A DNA stretch of 64,000 bases from Cytobacillus stercorigallinarum (GTDB lineage: Bacteria; Bacillota; Bacilli; Bacillales; Cytobacillaceae). Shown here piece after piece: positions 10,368-19,771 of the stretch. The notes beneath the pieces were generated by a model. It was not told the DNA's origin. It was given only the letters and a program-made list of their open reading frames with translations, and did not search any database. Each line of letters begins with the position of its first letter. Position 1 is the stretch's first letter. The stretch is from the NCBI RefSeq assembly GCF_014836495.1, contig NZ_JACSQT010000003.1, positions 99,182-163,181 on the forward strand, written 5' to 3'. The position numbers and the translations under genes were made by a program.

Positions 10368-11303
10368 TTAACGATCTTCATGATCGCCATCTTCAATTAC
10401 ATCCGTTAAACGATTGGTAAATTGCTCTGCTGCATTTACACCCATACGTTTTAATCTAAAGTTCATTGCTGCTACCTCAATAATGACCGCTAAGTTTCGA
10501 CCTGGGCGAACAGGAATGGTCATTTTATTTAACTCCGTATCAATAATCTTCATCTTTTCTTCTTCTAACCCTAAACGATCATACTGCTTTTGCGCATCCC
10601 ATATTTCTAAGTCCATTACGAGGGAAATCTTTTTAAATCGGCGAATGGCACCTGCCCCAAACAAGGTCATGACATTAATAATACCGAGTCCGCGAATTTC
10701 TAATAAATGCTCAATGAGTTCTGGCGCACTACCGACTAATGTGTCCTCATCCTCTTGTCTAATTTCTACACAATCATCCGCCACTAAGCGATGCCCTCTT
10801 TTGACAAGTTCTAATGCCGTCTCACTCTTACCGACACCACTCTTTCCAGTAATCAGGACTCCCACACCATATATATCGACTAACACCCCATGAATGGCCG
10901 TCGTAGGGGCTAACTTACTTTCTAGGAAATTCGTCAAAAGACTAGAAAAACGCGTTGTTTTTTGCTTAGTTCTTAAAATCGGCACAGCTTCTCTTTCAGC
11001 CGCTTCAAGTAATTCTTCTGGTACTTCTAGCTCTCTCGTAATAATGATTGCTGGAGTGATGTCTGAACATAACATCTCCAGTCTTGCTTCTCTCTCTTCA
11101 TCATTTAGTTTTTCAGCAAATGATAGTTCTGTCTTTCCTAATAATTGTATACGTTCTGCCGGAAAATAATCAAAATAGCCAGCCAATTCTAGACCTGGTC
11201 GAGAAATATCACTCGTAACAATCGGACGGTTAATACCTTCTTCACCGCTTAGTAATTCTAACCCGAATTTTTCGATAACATCCTTTGTGCGAACCTTTGC
11301 CAC
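10368..11303 (-). CDS. hprK: HPr kinase/phosphorylase
   Basis: HprK phosphorylates HPr at Ser46 in response to glycolytic intermediates and reverses the reaction with phosphate, controlling catabolite repression through CcpA. The Walker A motif [13 protein letters not shown] and the family signature [10 protein letters not shown] are present, as is the capping region LVADDCVEI. The length of 311 residues matches the family. The start is GTG, with AAGGAGG about 9 nt upstream. It heads the operon with lgt, yvoD, ppaX and yvoF, so kinase and pyrophosphatase are co-expressed. Confidence 0.97.
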   Translation of the reverse strand: MAKVRTKDVIEKFGLELLSGEEGINRPIVTSDISRPGLELAGYFDYFPAERIQLLGKTELSFAEKLNDEEREARLEMLCSDITPAIIITRELEVPEELLEAAEREAVPILRTKQKTTRFSSLLTNFLESKLAPTTAIHGVLVDIYGVGVLITGKSGVGKSETALELVKRGHRLVADDCVEIRQEDEDTLVGSAPELIEHLLEIRGLGIINVMTLFGAGAIRRFKKISLVMDLEIWDAQKQYDRLGLEEEKMKIIDTELNKMTIPVRPGRNLAVIIEVAAMNFRLKRMGVNAAEQFTNRLTDVIEDGDHEDR

Positions 11304-11542
11304 TCTTGTCCCCTCCTTATCCTGTAGTTATCTATTCTTCTTTCATCCATTCTCATCTGATACGCTCTTTATTTTAGCACTTTTTACACGAGAACCAAAC
11401 GCCTTTATATTGAAACTGCCCTTGTATACGAAAATAAACAGTTCCATACCATTGTCGACTCTCGTTGTTTATTATACACTGAAACGAAATAAATGGAGAG
11501 AATGACTAATCAATACAATGAACAAAAGAAGGGATGAAGCGA

Positions 11543-12706
11543 ATGGATAAGAAGACCCTTTTTATAAATGCTGATATTATTTTTCCACATTGCGTATTAT
11601 CAAACTGTTATCTGACAACGACTGGACACCTGATTGAAGATTTCGGTGAAATGGCTTCATGTCCACCGACTACTTGCTACGATAAAATCTATGATTTAAA
11701 AAACAGGAGATATATTAGTCCTGGTTTTATTGATCTCCATATACACGGTGTGGCTAGTGCGGATGTGATGGATGGTACAGCAACTGCCTTAAAGACCCTG
11801 TCACAAATATTACCTAAAGAAGGAACAACAAGTTTTTTAGCAACTACCATTACTTCCCCAACCAAAAAAATAAGTCAGGCCATTGAAAATATCGCCCATT
11901 TCCATTCCTATAAAGGGGCAAAAATACTTGGCATTCATCTAGAAGGACCTTTTATCAATCGTCATCAGGCAGGTGCACAGCCAAAAGGAGATATACAAGA
12001 GCCCAATCCCGAATTATTTTCCTACTGGCAATCTCTCGCCCAAAATCGAATCAAGCTTGTTACGTATGCACCCGAGATGGATCCTAACCAAAAGTTATTA
12101 CATCAAATAATTGCTGATGGAGCCATTCCATCAATTGGGCATTCAGAAGCTACTTATGAACAAGTCGAAACCGTTCATTCTTACGGCGTCTCTCATATGA
12201 CTCACCTATTCAATGGTATGCTTGGCATACATCACCGTGAAATTGGGACAGCAGGTGCCGCACTTTTGCTTGATTCCTTTACTGCCGAAATCATTGCTGA
12301 TGGTCGACATATTAGCCCAGAAATGATTCAACTGCTGTTAAAGGTTAAAGGCTATCAAAACCTGATATTAATCACTGACAGTATGAGGGCAAAGCATATG
12401 GAAGATGGGGATTATGAATTAGGTGGGCAAACGGTTCATTTGCAATCAGGTGTGGCAACATTAGTAGATGGAACGCTTGCCGGAAGTATACTAAAGATGA
12501 ATGACGCGATTAAAAATATCAGACATTTCACTGGTATCGCCTTGCACGAAGCCATCCACATGGCTACCGTCAACCCAGCAAAAAAAATCGGACACTTTCA
12601 TTGTATTGGTAGTATCGATCGTGGCAAAGAAGCTGATTTAGTGATTTTAGACAGGGAATTAAATGTAATAGACACCTTTTGTAAAGGTGAAAGGATGTTT
12701 AGTTAA
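11543..12706 (+). CDS. nagA: N-acetylglucosamine-6-phosphate deacetylase
   Basis: NagA converts GlcNAc-6-phosphate to glucosamine-6-phosphate for wall recycling or catabolism. It belongs to the amidohydrolase superfamily: metal motif PGFIDLHIHGV, catalytic region LGIHLEGPFIN, IGHSEATYEQ, MTHLFNGM, and ITDSMRAKHMEDG. The ATG at 11543 has AAGAAGGG about 9 nt upstream; the ATG at 11534 abuts it and is unlikely. Unlike many Bacillus loci, no nagB or nagR follows, so this copy stands alone and diverges from hprK. Confidence 0.93.
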   Translation: MDKKTLFINADIIFPHCVLSNCYLTTTGHLIEDFGEMASCPPTTCYDKIYDLKNRRYISPGFIDLHIHGVASADVMDGTATALKTLSQILPKEGTTSFLATTITSPTKKISQAIENIAHFHSYKGAKILGIHLEGPFINRHQAGAQPKGDIQEPNPELFSYWQSLAQNRIKLVTYAPEMDPNQKLLHQIIADGAIPSIGHSEATYEQVETVHSYGVSHMTHLFNGMLGIHHREIGTAGAALLLDSFTAEIIADGRHISPEMIQLLLKVKGYQNLILITDSMRAKHMEDGDYELGGQTVHLQSGVATLVDGTLAGSILKMNDAIKNIRHFTGIALHEAIHMATVNPAKKIGHFHCIGSIDRGKEADLVILDRELNVIDTFCKGERMFS

Positions 12707-12850
12707 GAGAGTCTATTCTGTTTCCGCAAACCATATTATCGCTTTAATAGCTAGGCTGTGCACCTCTTTTGTAATTAACGAGATATTTGAACGGCTACAC
12801 TTAAACTGATCGTGAAACACAATCGTGTGATGACATTAAAAACTCAAAAA

Positions 12851-12877
12851 AGCAGGAAGATGTCTCATCTCCCTGCT
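12851..12877 (-). terminator. Terminator of the short-chain dehydrogenase gene
   Basis: AGCAGGAAGATG and CATCTCCCTGCT form a 12-bp stem with one mismatch or wobble around a short loop. Six T residues follow on the minus strand. It lies 17 nt beyond the stop codon. Confidence 0.8.
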
Positions 12878-12893
12878 CCAATCACCATTAATA

Positions 12894-13676
12894 TTAATAT
12901 TTGTAAGATTGTCCACCATCGATTGGTACAACCGTTGCATTAATGAAGTCTGCTTGGTTTGATAATAAGAATGCGACAAGGTATCCGACTTCCTCTGGTT
13001 TACCAAAGCGTTTCATTGGATTGACGCTAACAAATTCTTTTCCAGCTTCTTCCCAATTATCTCCGCCCATTTGTTTTAATGATCCTTCAACCATTGGCGT
13101 CAAAATCGCACCAGGAGCGATCGCTTTAATACTAACACCAAATTGGCCATATTCGATTCCAGAGTTTCTTGTTAAGCCTACTACACCATGTTTACTTGCA
13201 GCATATCCTGATTGATTACCAACTCCACGGATTCCCCCAACAGATGCGGTATTAACAATTGAACCTTGACCTTGTTCTTTCATTACTTTTAACACATGCT
13301 TCATACCATAGAATACACCGTTTAAGTTAATATCAACTACACGTTGGAATTCTTCGATACCGAAGTCTTCTGTTAAGTTTTGTTTCCCTTCAATACCTGC
13401 ATTATTAAAGAAGCCATCGATTTTACCGAATTTCTCAACAGTAAACGCCACGTATTTTTTTACATCTTCTTCATTCGCTACGTTCGCTTCGATTGTTTCT
13501 ATTTCTGCTTGAGGTGCTACTGTAAGTAATTCTTGTTTACTTTCCTCTAAGCCTTTTGCATTTAGATCTACTAAAACAAGTTTACCGCCTTCTACCGCTA
13601 CTTGTTTTGCTGCCGCTCTACCAAGTCCAGATCCCCCACCTGTAATAATAACGACTTTATCTTCAAAACGATTCAT
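12894..13676 (-). CDS. Short-chain dehydrogenase/reductase (SDR) family oxidoreductase
   Basis: A classical SDR of 260 residues. The Rossmann motif TGGGSGLGRAAA binds NAD(P). NNAGIEG is the conserved NNAG element, and the active site is Ser in NTASVGG with YAASKHG (Tyr and Lys). The C-terminal PIDGGQ is typical. The substrate cannot be told from sequence. AAAGGGG precedes the ATG. A divergently read TetR-type gene lies 157 nt away, and the two probably form a regulator/target pair. Confidence 0.9.
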   Translation of the reverse strand: MNRFEDKVVIITGGGSGLGRAAAKQVAVEGGKLVLVDLNAKGLEESKQELLTVAPQAEIETIEANVANEEDVKKYVAFTVEKFGKIDGFFNNAGIEGKQNLTEDFGIEEFQRVVDINLNGVFYGMKHVLKVMKEQGQGSIVNTASVGGIRGVGNQSGYAASKHGVVGLTRNSGIEYGQFGVSIKAIAPGAILTPMVEGSLKQMGGDNWEEAGKEFVSVNPMKRFGKPEEVGYLVAFLLSNQADFINATVVPIDGGQSYKY

Positions 13677-13730
13677 ATAAAACTACCCCTTTCACATGCG
13701 TTGTGGTACTATTTTCACAACTTCTCTTTT

Positions 13731-13759
13731 AGTGTAAACGGATTCATATTTAGCAACAA
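13731..13759 (-). promoter_or_regulatory. Sigma-A promoter of the SDR gene
   Basis: TTGTTG (13754-13759) and TACACT (13731-13736) are 17 bp apart on the minus strand, about 55 nt upstream of the SDR start. Confidence 0.5.
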
Positions 13760-13792
13760 TCAGTAATTTTTTTGAATCTGTCGATAGAATCT

Positions 13793-13811
13793 ACACATTA
13801 CTATAATGTGT
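13793..13811. promoter_or_regulatory. Perfect 19-bp palindrome over the -10 of the TetR gene
   Basis: ACACATTA-CTA-TAATGTGT is a perfect 8-bp inverted repeat with a 3-bp centre. It contains the -10 TATAAT (13802-13807) for the plus-strand regulator gene, whose start lies 23 nt downstream. Its size and place fit a TetR-family autoregulatory operator. Binding is inferred. Confidence 0.7.
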
Positions 13812-13833
13812 TTATTTTAGGAGGAAAAATACA

Positions 13834-14457
13834 TTGGTTGAGTATAAAAATATTATTTCTAAGCAAAGTGAGCGCACTAAACTATCTTTCAAAAAAGCTT
13901 TCATTGAGCTTATCCATGAAAAAGGTTATAGCCATGTAACAGTGACGGACATTATTAAACGCGCCGATTATAATCGCACGACGTTTTATCTTCATTTTCA
14001 AGATAAGCAATGCCTAGCGCAAGAATTACAAAGGGAAATGTTCGAACAAGTAAAAGAAAAAAGCATGAATAAATATGAAAAAGGCAAAGCCATCAGTATT
14101 ACCGAGATGGACCCAAAATCATTTGAACTAACACACTTCATATACTCAGAGCAAGCTTATTTCAATCTCTTATTAAAAAACGATACCATCCCTGGATTGC
14201 ACCGAGATCTACCGAAAGCAATTTATGAAGTATTGGAAGAGAGCTTTATCTTATCAGCAATTAATCAACTAGATATTAACTACTCAGTCCATAAACTCTA
14301 TATGGCTCACGGTACGGCTGGACTAATTGTCAATTGGATTGAAAATGGTTATGATGTCAGCCCTGATGACATGAGTCTACGCTTGATTCAAATATTACAT
14401 TCATTTGCTAAAGAGTTTTCAATTGCAACTAAAAGTAAAAACACACCTCCCATTTAA
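13834..14457 (+). CDS. TetR/AcrR family transcriptional regulator
   Basis: The N-terminal helix-turn-helix (about residues 18-60) reads FIELIHEKGYSHVTVTDIIKRADYNRTTFYLHFQDK, the classic TetR DNA-binding layout. The C-terminal part (about 75-190) is the variable ligand-binding domain. The TTG start has AGGAGG 9 nt upstream (13819-13824). It is divergent from the SDR gene and is likely to repress both itself and that gene. The ligand is unknown. Its stop codon lies inside the following terminator hairpin. Confidence 0.85.
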   Translation: MVEYKNIISKQSERTKLSFKKAFIELIHEKGYSHVTVTDIIKRADYNRTTFYLHFQDKQCLAQELQREMFEQVKEKSMNKYEKGKAISITEMDPKSFELTHFIYSEQAYFNLLLKNDTIPGLHRDLPKAIYEVLEESFILSAINQLDINYSVHKLYMAHGTAGLIVNWIENGYDVSPDDMSLRLIQILHSFAKEFSIATKSKNTPPI

Positions 14458-14475
14458 AAAGGTGGTGTGTTTTTG
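14439..14475. terminator. Bidirectional terminator between the TetR gene and yvlD
   Basis: AAACACACCTCC and GGTGGTGTGTTT pair over 12 bp with one mismatch, and T-rich tracts flank both sides. It can serve the two converging genes. The stop codon of the regulator is in the loop. Confidence 0.75.
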
Positions 14476-14476
14476 C

Positions 14477-14821
14477 TTAATCCCAGAGAACCTTTTGTAT
14501 AATCAAATTTGCTACAGACATAATAATTGCCACCAGAATAGCTGTGCCAAAGCCGGCAATCTCAAATGTATCTCCCATTAATCCACTCGTAATCATCAAG
14601 GTTACTGCATTGATAACAAATAAGAATAACCCTAACGAAATGACCGTAATTGGCAATGTCAGTAAAATAAATATCGGTCTAACAATTATATTGAGAATGG
14701 ATAGAATAAAACTAGCTAATAAAGCAGATCCAAAACCTGATAAATAAAAAGAATCTCCTATAAAGCCTGATAAAGCAATAAATAATACAGCATTAATGAC
14801 AATACCAATTAACCATTTCAT
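14477..14821 (-). CDS. yvlD: Phage-holin-family membrane protein YvlD
   Basis: A 114-residue protein with four hydrophobic helices and the repeated element GFIGDSFYLSGFGSALLASFILSILN / GLMGDTFEIAGFGTAILVAIIMSVAN, cited here only as an internal duplication of the two halves. It belongs to the YvlD family (DUF360-like mycobacterial 4TM family). Function is unknown. It is 18 nt downstream of yvlB, as in the B. subtilis yvl operon, which is linked to envelope stress. Confidence 0.85.
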   Translation of the reverse strand: MKWLIGIVINAVLFIALSGFIGDSFYLSGFGSALLASFILSILNIIVRPIFILLTLPITVISLGLFLFVINAVTLMITSGLMGDTFEIAGFGTAILVAIIMSVANLIIQKVLWD

Positions 14822-14839
14822 ACATAAGACACCTTTCCA

Positions 14840-15949
14840 TTACAAAACTGAGCTAGATTTTTTTACTGTGACAGACCCTGTTTTTGTATCCGCATTTAAT
14901 CTTAGACCGCCTTGAGGCTCTTTGATTGAGCGGAAACGAAGAACCTTCTGAATCACATCACTTTTTTCCTCTAATATCTCAATTCCCTCAATATGAATAT
15001 CAAAACTTCCTAAATTCGTTTTTAGTTCTCCACTTACTTCTAATGGTGGAAGCGTTACTTCTACATTTCCTGTTGTTGCTTTTGCTTCAATCGATTCGCA
15101 ACGTGAACCCTCAACAGCGCAAGCCACATTCCCATTAAATGAGTGTGCATTCACTCTCTCATAATCTCCATCTACATGAACAGCACCGTTTATCGTCTCT
15201 GCTTCAATTATATCCACCGTACCATTTTCAACATGAATTTTCCCATGAACGGTTTCTAACTCTGCATGCTTACCATGTAATTGTTTTGCTGTAATTTTAC
15301 CGTTTGCCGTTTTCGCCTTAAAGTTTTTCGCATGTAGCTTTTCACTTTCAATCGGTCCATTGAAGGTACGAAGTTTTAATTTATTATACTCCTTCTCAGG
15401 TACATATAGTACCGCATCTAACTTTATCCACTTTTGTTGCGTAGAGAACTTCAGCTTATCATCTGAAATGGTAAATACAGTATCCTCCAAGAACTTTTTT
15501 CGAGCCTCATCTTGAGATTCTGCACGATACACTTTTACTTCACACTCTGCCCTTACATCAGTCTGTGACCACGGTACAACTTTGATGGCTCCGTTAGCAA
15601 TATCTACTTCAATTTCATTAAAGGCACCGTCAGATTGATGGAAAATATGTGATAAACTATGTGACTGTCCGAAGTTAAAGTCTAAATCGACATCTTTAAT
15701 CTTTTTAAATGCAGAGTCGACAAAATCAATGATCTTATCTTTTGCTGAATTAAATTTATAATTAAAGGGTTCTTCTTTTTTCTCTTCTTCAAATTTGACT
15801 GCTGTAGATAATTCTTTAATAATTTCTTCTTGCTTTTGCTCGGCCGTATCTTCGGCTTTTTCTAGTTTCTCTAATAAAGTTAAAGCTTCTTCAACCGATA
15901 ATTTTCCATCCTCCACCATTTTTAAAATGCGTTTTCTTTCTTCCTTCAT
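14840..15949 (-). CDS. yvlB: DUF4097 adhesin-like beta-helix protein YvlB
   Basis: A 369-residue protein. Residues 1-35 form a short SHOCT-like helical hairpin (KRILKMVEDGKLSVEEALTL). From about residue 100 a DUF4097 right-handed beta-helix follows, rich in short repeats such as TANGKITAKQL, ETVHGKIHVENG and ETINGAVHVDG. No signal peptide is present, so it is cytoplasmic or bound to the membrane through YvlD-type partners. B. subtilis yvlB belongs to an envelope-stress operon; the role here is inferred from that. Confidence 0.85.
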   Translation of the reverse strand: MKEERKRILKMVEDGKLSVEEALTLLEKLEKAEDTAEQKQEEIIKELSTAVKFEEEKKEEPFNYKFNSAKDKIIDFVDSAFKKIKDVDLDFNFGQSHSLSHIFHQSDGAFNEIEVDIANGAIKVVPWSQTDVRAECEVKVYRAESQDEARKKFLEDTVFTISDDKLKFSTQQKWIKLDAVLYVPEKEYNKLKLRTFNGPIESEKLHAKNFKAKTANGKITAKQLHGKHAELETVHGKIHVENGTVDIIEAETINGAVHVDGDYERVNAHSFNGNVACAVEGSRCESIEAKATTGNVEVTLPPLEVSGELKTNLGSFDIHIEGIEILEEKSDVIQKVLRFRSIKEPQGGLRLNADTKTGSVTVKKSSSVL

Positions 15950-16391
15950 TCTATTCCCTCCATAAGGTTCATTTTGTCTATGCCCTATTATCCTTTTTAT
16001 CTTAGGCTAAATAAGTATTAATATCTAATAAGTATGCTTAGGACAATCTCCAGCATGATTAGTATTGAAAAATGAAAGTTGGTTATATTTCATTTTTACC
16101 CCCAATCAGCGAAAATTACGCTTATACTTCGATTTTTCTATAATCAATTGTACGATAGGAAGGGGCAAAAGTTTCACTTAAATAAAAAAACCAGTCTCAA
16201 GTCTGACTGGGATTTATGTCATGAGGTCTAGATATGAAGGTTCGTTTCCTGAGGTATCGGTAAAATGAAGGGTTGAAGCCGTTAAGTTAATAACTCCGTA
16301 TGATCATCGTTCCTAACAAATTTGCGAAATCCAAACAGGTCCTGTCTATTTATGACCTAGGACCTGCTTTAACCTATGTAACTATAATGAT
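15950..16391. other. Gene-free stretch with two minus-strand hairpins
   Basis: The yvlB upstream region and the tail of the next minus-strand gene. CAGGTCCT/AGGACCTG (16336-16343 and 16359-16366) and CCAGTC/GACTGG (16191-16196 and 16205-16210, followed by T7 on the minus strand) are probable tandem terminators. No small gene was found. Confidence 0.55.
16191..16210 (-). terminator. Rho-independent terminator
   Basis: A 6-bp stem CCAGTC/GACTGG with an 8-nt loop is followed by seven T on the minus strand (16184-16190). It probably backs up the hairpin at 16336-16366. Confidence 0.6.
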
Positions 16392-16736
16392 TTATTGATA
16401 GGCCGCCAAGTCAGTTGTGCGAGGAGATTCCTTACGCTTAACCTCATCAATCTTGTTAACAAACATTTGAAATACTTTTCTTTTTTCTTCTAAATCTTTT
16501 GCATGTTCTTTTAAGTCATTATACTTCTCTTCAAACGGACGGTGATAACGTTCTCTTATACTTTCAATAATCTCATCATTGACTGTAGATTGAATGACTT
16601 GTTTAGTAATTCCATATTTATAGGAGTAAAGTTTTAGCTCAAGCTTAATTTGATCATATTCCTCATTAATTTGACTAAGCACTTCAGAGATATCTTCTTT
16701 CCATTCCTCTAATGATTTAGCTAAATAATCTTCCAT
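16392..16736 (-). CDS. Hypothetical coiled-coil protein
   Basis: A 114-residue, highly charged, almost wholly helical protein with no signal peptide or membrane segment. Residues about 1-40 and 68-105 have the heptad-like pattern of coiled coils (LEEWKEDISEVLSQINEEY, LKEHAKDLEEKRKVFQMFV). I do not recognise the family. It is monocistronic, between yvlB and uvrA, and is followed by two hairpins. The ATG has GAGGGTGAC upstream. Coding is likely because the frame is long, acidic and well bounded. Confidence 0.65.
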   Translation of the reverse strand: MEDYLAKSLEEWKEDISEVLSQINEEYDQIKLELKLYSYKYGITKQVIQSTVNDEIIESIRERYHRPFEEKYNDLKEHAKDLEEKRKVFQMFVNKIDEVKRKESPRTTDLAAYQ

Positions 16737-16838
16737 AACTGTATAGTCACCCTCTCCCCATATAATACTATGATTATAACGAAGGATAGTTACATCCCTT
16801 TTGCTATAGAGTTACAAAACTTTATCTTTTTTAATAGA

Positions 16839-16870
16839 AAATACCACGAGCCGATAGACCCGTGGTATTT
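16839..16870 (-). terminator. uvrA terminator
   Basis: A perfect 10-bp stem AAATACCACG/CGTGGTATTT with a 12-nt loop lies 13 nt beyond the uvrA stop. A T-rich run follows on the minus strand. Confidence 0.8.
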
Positions 16871-16882
16871 CCTATTAAAACT

Positions 16883-19762
16883 TTAGGCATTAGTTACACT
16901 TGCTTCTTTATCCTCAATTTGCACTTTCATTCTCTTGCGATCACGTTCAAGAATCGGTTTTAAATATTTCCCTGTATAAGACTCGGCCGTTTCTGCAATC
17001 ACTTCAGGGGTACCTGTAGCTAGGATTGTTCCCCCTTTAAGTCCACCTTCAGGACCTAAATCAATTAAATGGTCAGCAGCTTTAATTACATCTAAATTAT
17101 GTTCAATCACGAGTACAGTATCTCCATTTTCAACAAGACGCTGTAACACATTAAGTAAACGAGCAATATCATCGACATGCAAGCCCGTTGTCGGTTCGTC
17201 TAAAATGTAAAATGATTTCCCATTAGAACGACGATGTAGCTCAGAAGCAAGCTTTACCCTTTGCGCTTCCCCACCTGATAAGGTTGTCGCTGGTTGGCCC
17301 AATTTAACATAACTCAATCCGACATCATAGATTGTTTGCAACTTACGACGAATTTTAGGGATATTTTCAAAGAAAGTAAGTGCATCTTCCACGGTCATTT
17401 CTAAGATCTCTGCAATGCTCTTCCCTTTATATTTTACTTCTAACGTCTCGCGATTATATCGTTTTCCATGGCAGACTTCACATGGCACATATACATCAGG
17501 AAGAAAATGCATTTCAATTTTAATGATTCCATCTCCACGACAGGCTTCACATCGGCCACCTTTGACGTTAAAACTAAAGCGCCCTTTTTTATAGCCTCTT
17601 ACTTTCGCTTCATTTGTAGAGGCATACACATCACGAATGTCATCGAATACGCCTGTATAGGTAGCTGGATTAGAACGTGGCGTTCTTCCAATAGGTGATT
17701 GATCAATATCAATAACTTTGTCTAATTGATCAATTCCTTTCACTTCCTTATGTGCACCAGGCTTACTTTTCGCTCGATGTAGTTTTTGCGCTAAGCTTTT
17801 ATGGAGAATCTCATTGATTAACGTACTCTTCCCTGAGCCTGAGACACCGGTTACAGCCGTGAATGTACCAAGAGGGAACTTGACGTTCACATTCTTCAAG
17901 TTATTCTCTTTAGCTCCTTTGATCTCAATAAAACGACCGTCACCTTTTCTTCTTTCTATCGGCAGAGGGATAAATTTTTTCCCTGATAAATATTGACCGG
18001 TTAAAGAGTAATCATCTTTCATAACTTCTTCTGGTGTACCTTTGGAAACAATTTCACCACCGTGCACCCCTGCACCTGGACCCACATCAATTAAATAATC
18101 CGCAGCAAGCATCGTATCTTCATCATGCTCGACCACAATTAACGTATTACCGATATCACGCATGTTCTTTAATGTTTCGATTAAGCGGTCATTATCCCTT
18201 TGATGTAATCCGATAGAAGGTTCATCAAGAATATACAACACTCCAGTCAGCCGTGAACCAATTTGGGTGGCTAAACGAATACGTTGAGCTTCCCCACCTG
18301 AGAGAGTACCAGCAGCCCGACTGAGCGTTAAATAATCCAAGCCAACATTAATAAGAAATCCAAGACGTTCTTTAATTTCTCTCATGATCAAAGTAGCGAT
18401 TTTCATTTCTTTTTCTGATAAGTGCAATTGGCCAAAAAAGTCATAAGCTTCCTCAATAGATAAATCTGTAAGTTTCCCCACATGATGACCATCAATCAAG
18501 ACTGCCAAGCTTTCTTTCTTAAGACGGTAGCCTTTACAAGTAGGACATTTATGTTCCCCCATGTACTTCTCCATCTGTTCACGGATATAATCAGAGCTCG
18601 TCTCCTTATATCTTCTCTTGATATTATTCATAACACCTTCAAAGACAATATGGGATTCACGCACTTGACCATAATCATTTTCATATTTAAAATAAATTTT
18701 TTCTCTACCCGAACCATAAAGGATCTTATCTAGTTGTTCATCTGGAATAGCTGATACGGAGATATCCATATCAATGCCATAGTGCGTACATACTGCTTCC
18801 AAAAGTTGGGGGTAGTATTGTGAGCTATTCGGTTCCCAAGGTGCAATCGCATGCTGCTTCAACGTGAGATCTTTATTAGGGATTACTAAATCTGGATCTA
18901 CTTCTAGCTTTACCCCTAAGCCGTCACAATCGGGACAGGCACCGAAAGGACTATTAAACGAAAACATTCTCGGCTCAAGTTCTCCAATTGAAAAACCACA
19001 AATAGGACAAGCATGGTTTTCGCTAAATAATAATTCCTCTTCCCCAATCACATCAACTATGACTTTTCCTTCGCCCATTTTCAGTGCTGTTTCGAGCGAG
19101 TCAGCTAATCTGGCTTCCACGCCCTCCTTCACTACAATTCTGTCAATGACGACTTCAATAGAATGTTTTTTATTTTTCTCAAGCTCGATTTCTTCTCCTA
19201 AATCGAGCATTTCGCCATCAACCCGAACACGAACAAACCCTTGTTTCTTTACCTCTTCCAATACCTTTACATGTGTTCCTTTTCTACCAGACACAACAGG
19301 TCCGAGTACTTGCAAGCGTGTTCTTTCCGGATATTCCATAATACGATCTACCATTTGTTCAACGGTTTGAGAAGAAATTTCAATATTATGGTTAGGGCAG
19401 GTTGGGTGTCCTACTCTCGCAAATAACAGACGCAAATAATCATAGATTTCTGTCACAGTTCCTACCGTTGATCGTGGGTTTTTACTTGTTGTCTTTTGGT
19501 CGATAGAAATCGCAGGGGATAAACCTTCAATCGTATCCACATCGGGCTTATCCATTTGTCCTAAGAACTGTCTTGCATAGGCAGAGAGGGATTCAACATA
19601 ACGGCGCTGTCCTTCTGCATAAATCGTATCAAAAGCTAAGGATGATTTTCCCGATCCTGATAACCCCGTTAGAACAACAAGTTTATCCCTTGGGATTGAA
19701 ACATCGATATTTTTTAAATTATGTGCCCTCGCACCTTTAACAATCAATTTCTCCATTGCCAT
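16883..19762 (-). CDS. uvrA: Excinuclease ABC subunit A
   Basis: UvrA is the damage-sensing ATPase of nucleotide excision repair and loads UvrB. It has two ABC modules. The first Walker A is GLSGSGKSS and the second GVSGSGKST; signatures [12 protein letters not shown] and [12 protein letters not shown] are both intact. The zinc-binding cysteines are in CPICGFS with CPDCDGLG, and in CEACRGDG with CEVCHGKRY. The length of 959 residues is normal. The start [18 protein letters not shown] matches Bacillus UvrA. It lies 9 nt after uvrB in one operon. Confidence 0.98.
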   Translation of the reverse strand: MAMEKLIVKGARAHNLKNIDVSIPRDKLVVLTGLSGSGKSSLAFDTIYAEGQRRYVESLSAYARQFLGQMDKPDVDTIEGLSPAISIDQKTTSKNPRSTVGTVTEIYDYLRLLFARVGHPTCPNHNIEISSQTVEQMVDRIMEYPERTRLQVLGPVVSGRKGTHVKVLEEVKKQGFVRVRVDGEMLDLGEEIELEKNKKHSIEVVIDRIVVKEGVEARLADSLETALKMGEGKVIVDVIGEEELLFSENHACPICGFSIGELEPRMFSFNSPFGACPDCDGLGVKLEVDPDLVIPNKDLTLKQHAIAPWEPNSSQYYPQLLEAVCTHYGIDMDISVSAIPDEQLDKILYGSGREKIYFKYENDYGQVRESHIVFEGVMNNIKRRYKETSSDYIREQMEKYMGEHKCPTCKGYRLKKESLAVLIDGHHVGKLTDLSIEEAYDFFGQLHLSEKEMKIATLIMREIKERLGFLINVGLDYLTLSRAAGTLSGGEAQRIRLATQIGSRLTGVLYILDEPSIGLHQRDNDRLIETLKNMRDIGNTLIVVEHDEDTMLAADYLIDVGPGAGVHGGEIVSKGTPEEVMKDDYSLTGQYLSGKKFIPLPIERRKGDGRFIEIKGAKENNLKNVNVKFPLGTFTAVTGVSGSGKSTLINEILHKSLAQKLHRAKSKPGAHKEVKGIDQLDKVIDIDQSPIGRTPRSNPATYTGVFDDIRDVYASTNEAKVRGYKKGRFSFNVKGGRCEACRGDGIIKIEMHFLPDVYVPCEVCHGKRYNRETLEVKYKGKSIAEILEMTVEDALTFFENIPKIRRKLQTIYDVGLSYVKLGQPATTLSGGEAQRVKLASELHRRSNGKSFYILDEPTTGLHVDDIARLLNVLQRLVENGDTVLVIEHNLDVIKAADHLIDLGPEGGLKGGTILATGTPEVIAETAESYTGKYLKPILERDRKRMKVQIEDKEASVTNA

Positions 19763-19771
19763 TTCCGTTCA

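Noticed and set aside
11460..11500. CcpA cre site near nagA
   Set aside because: TGAAACGAAATAAA looks similar but lacks one base in the first half compared with the consensus WTGNAARCGNWWWCA.
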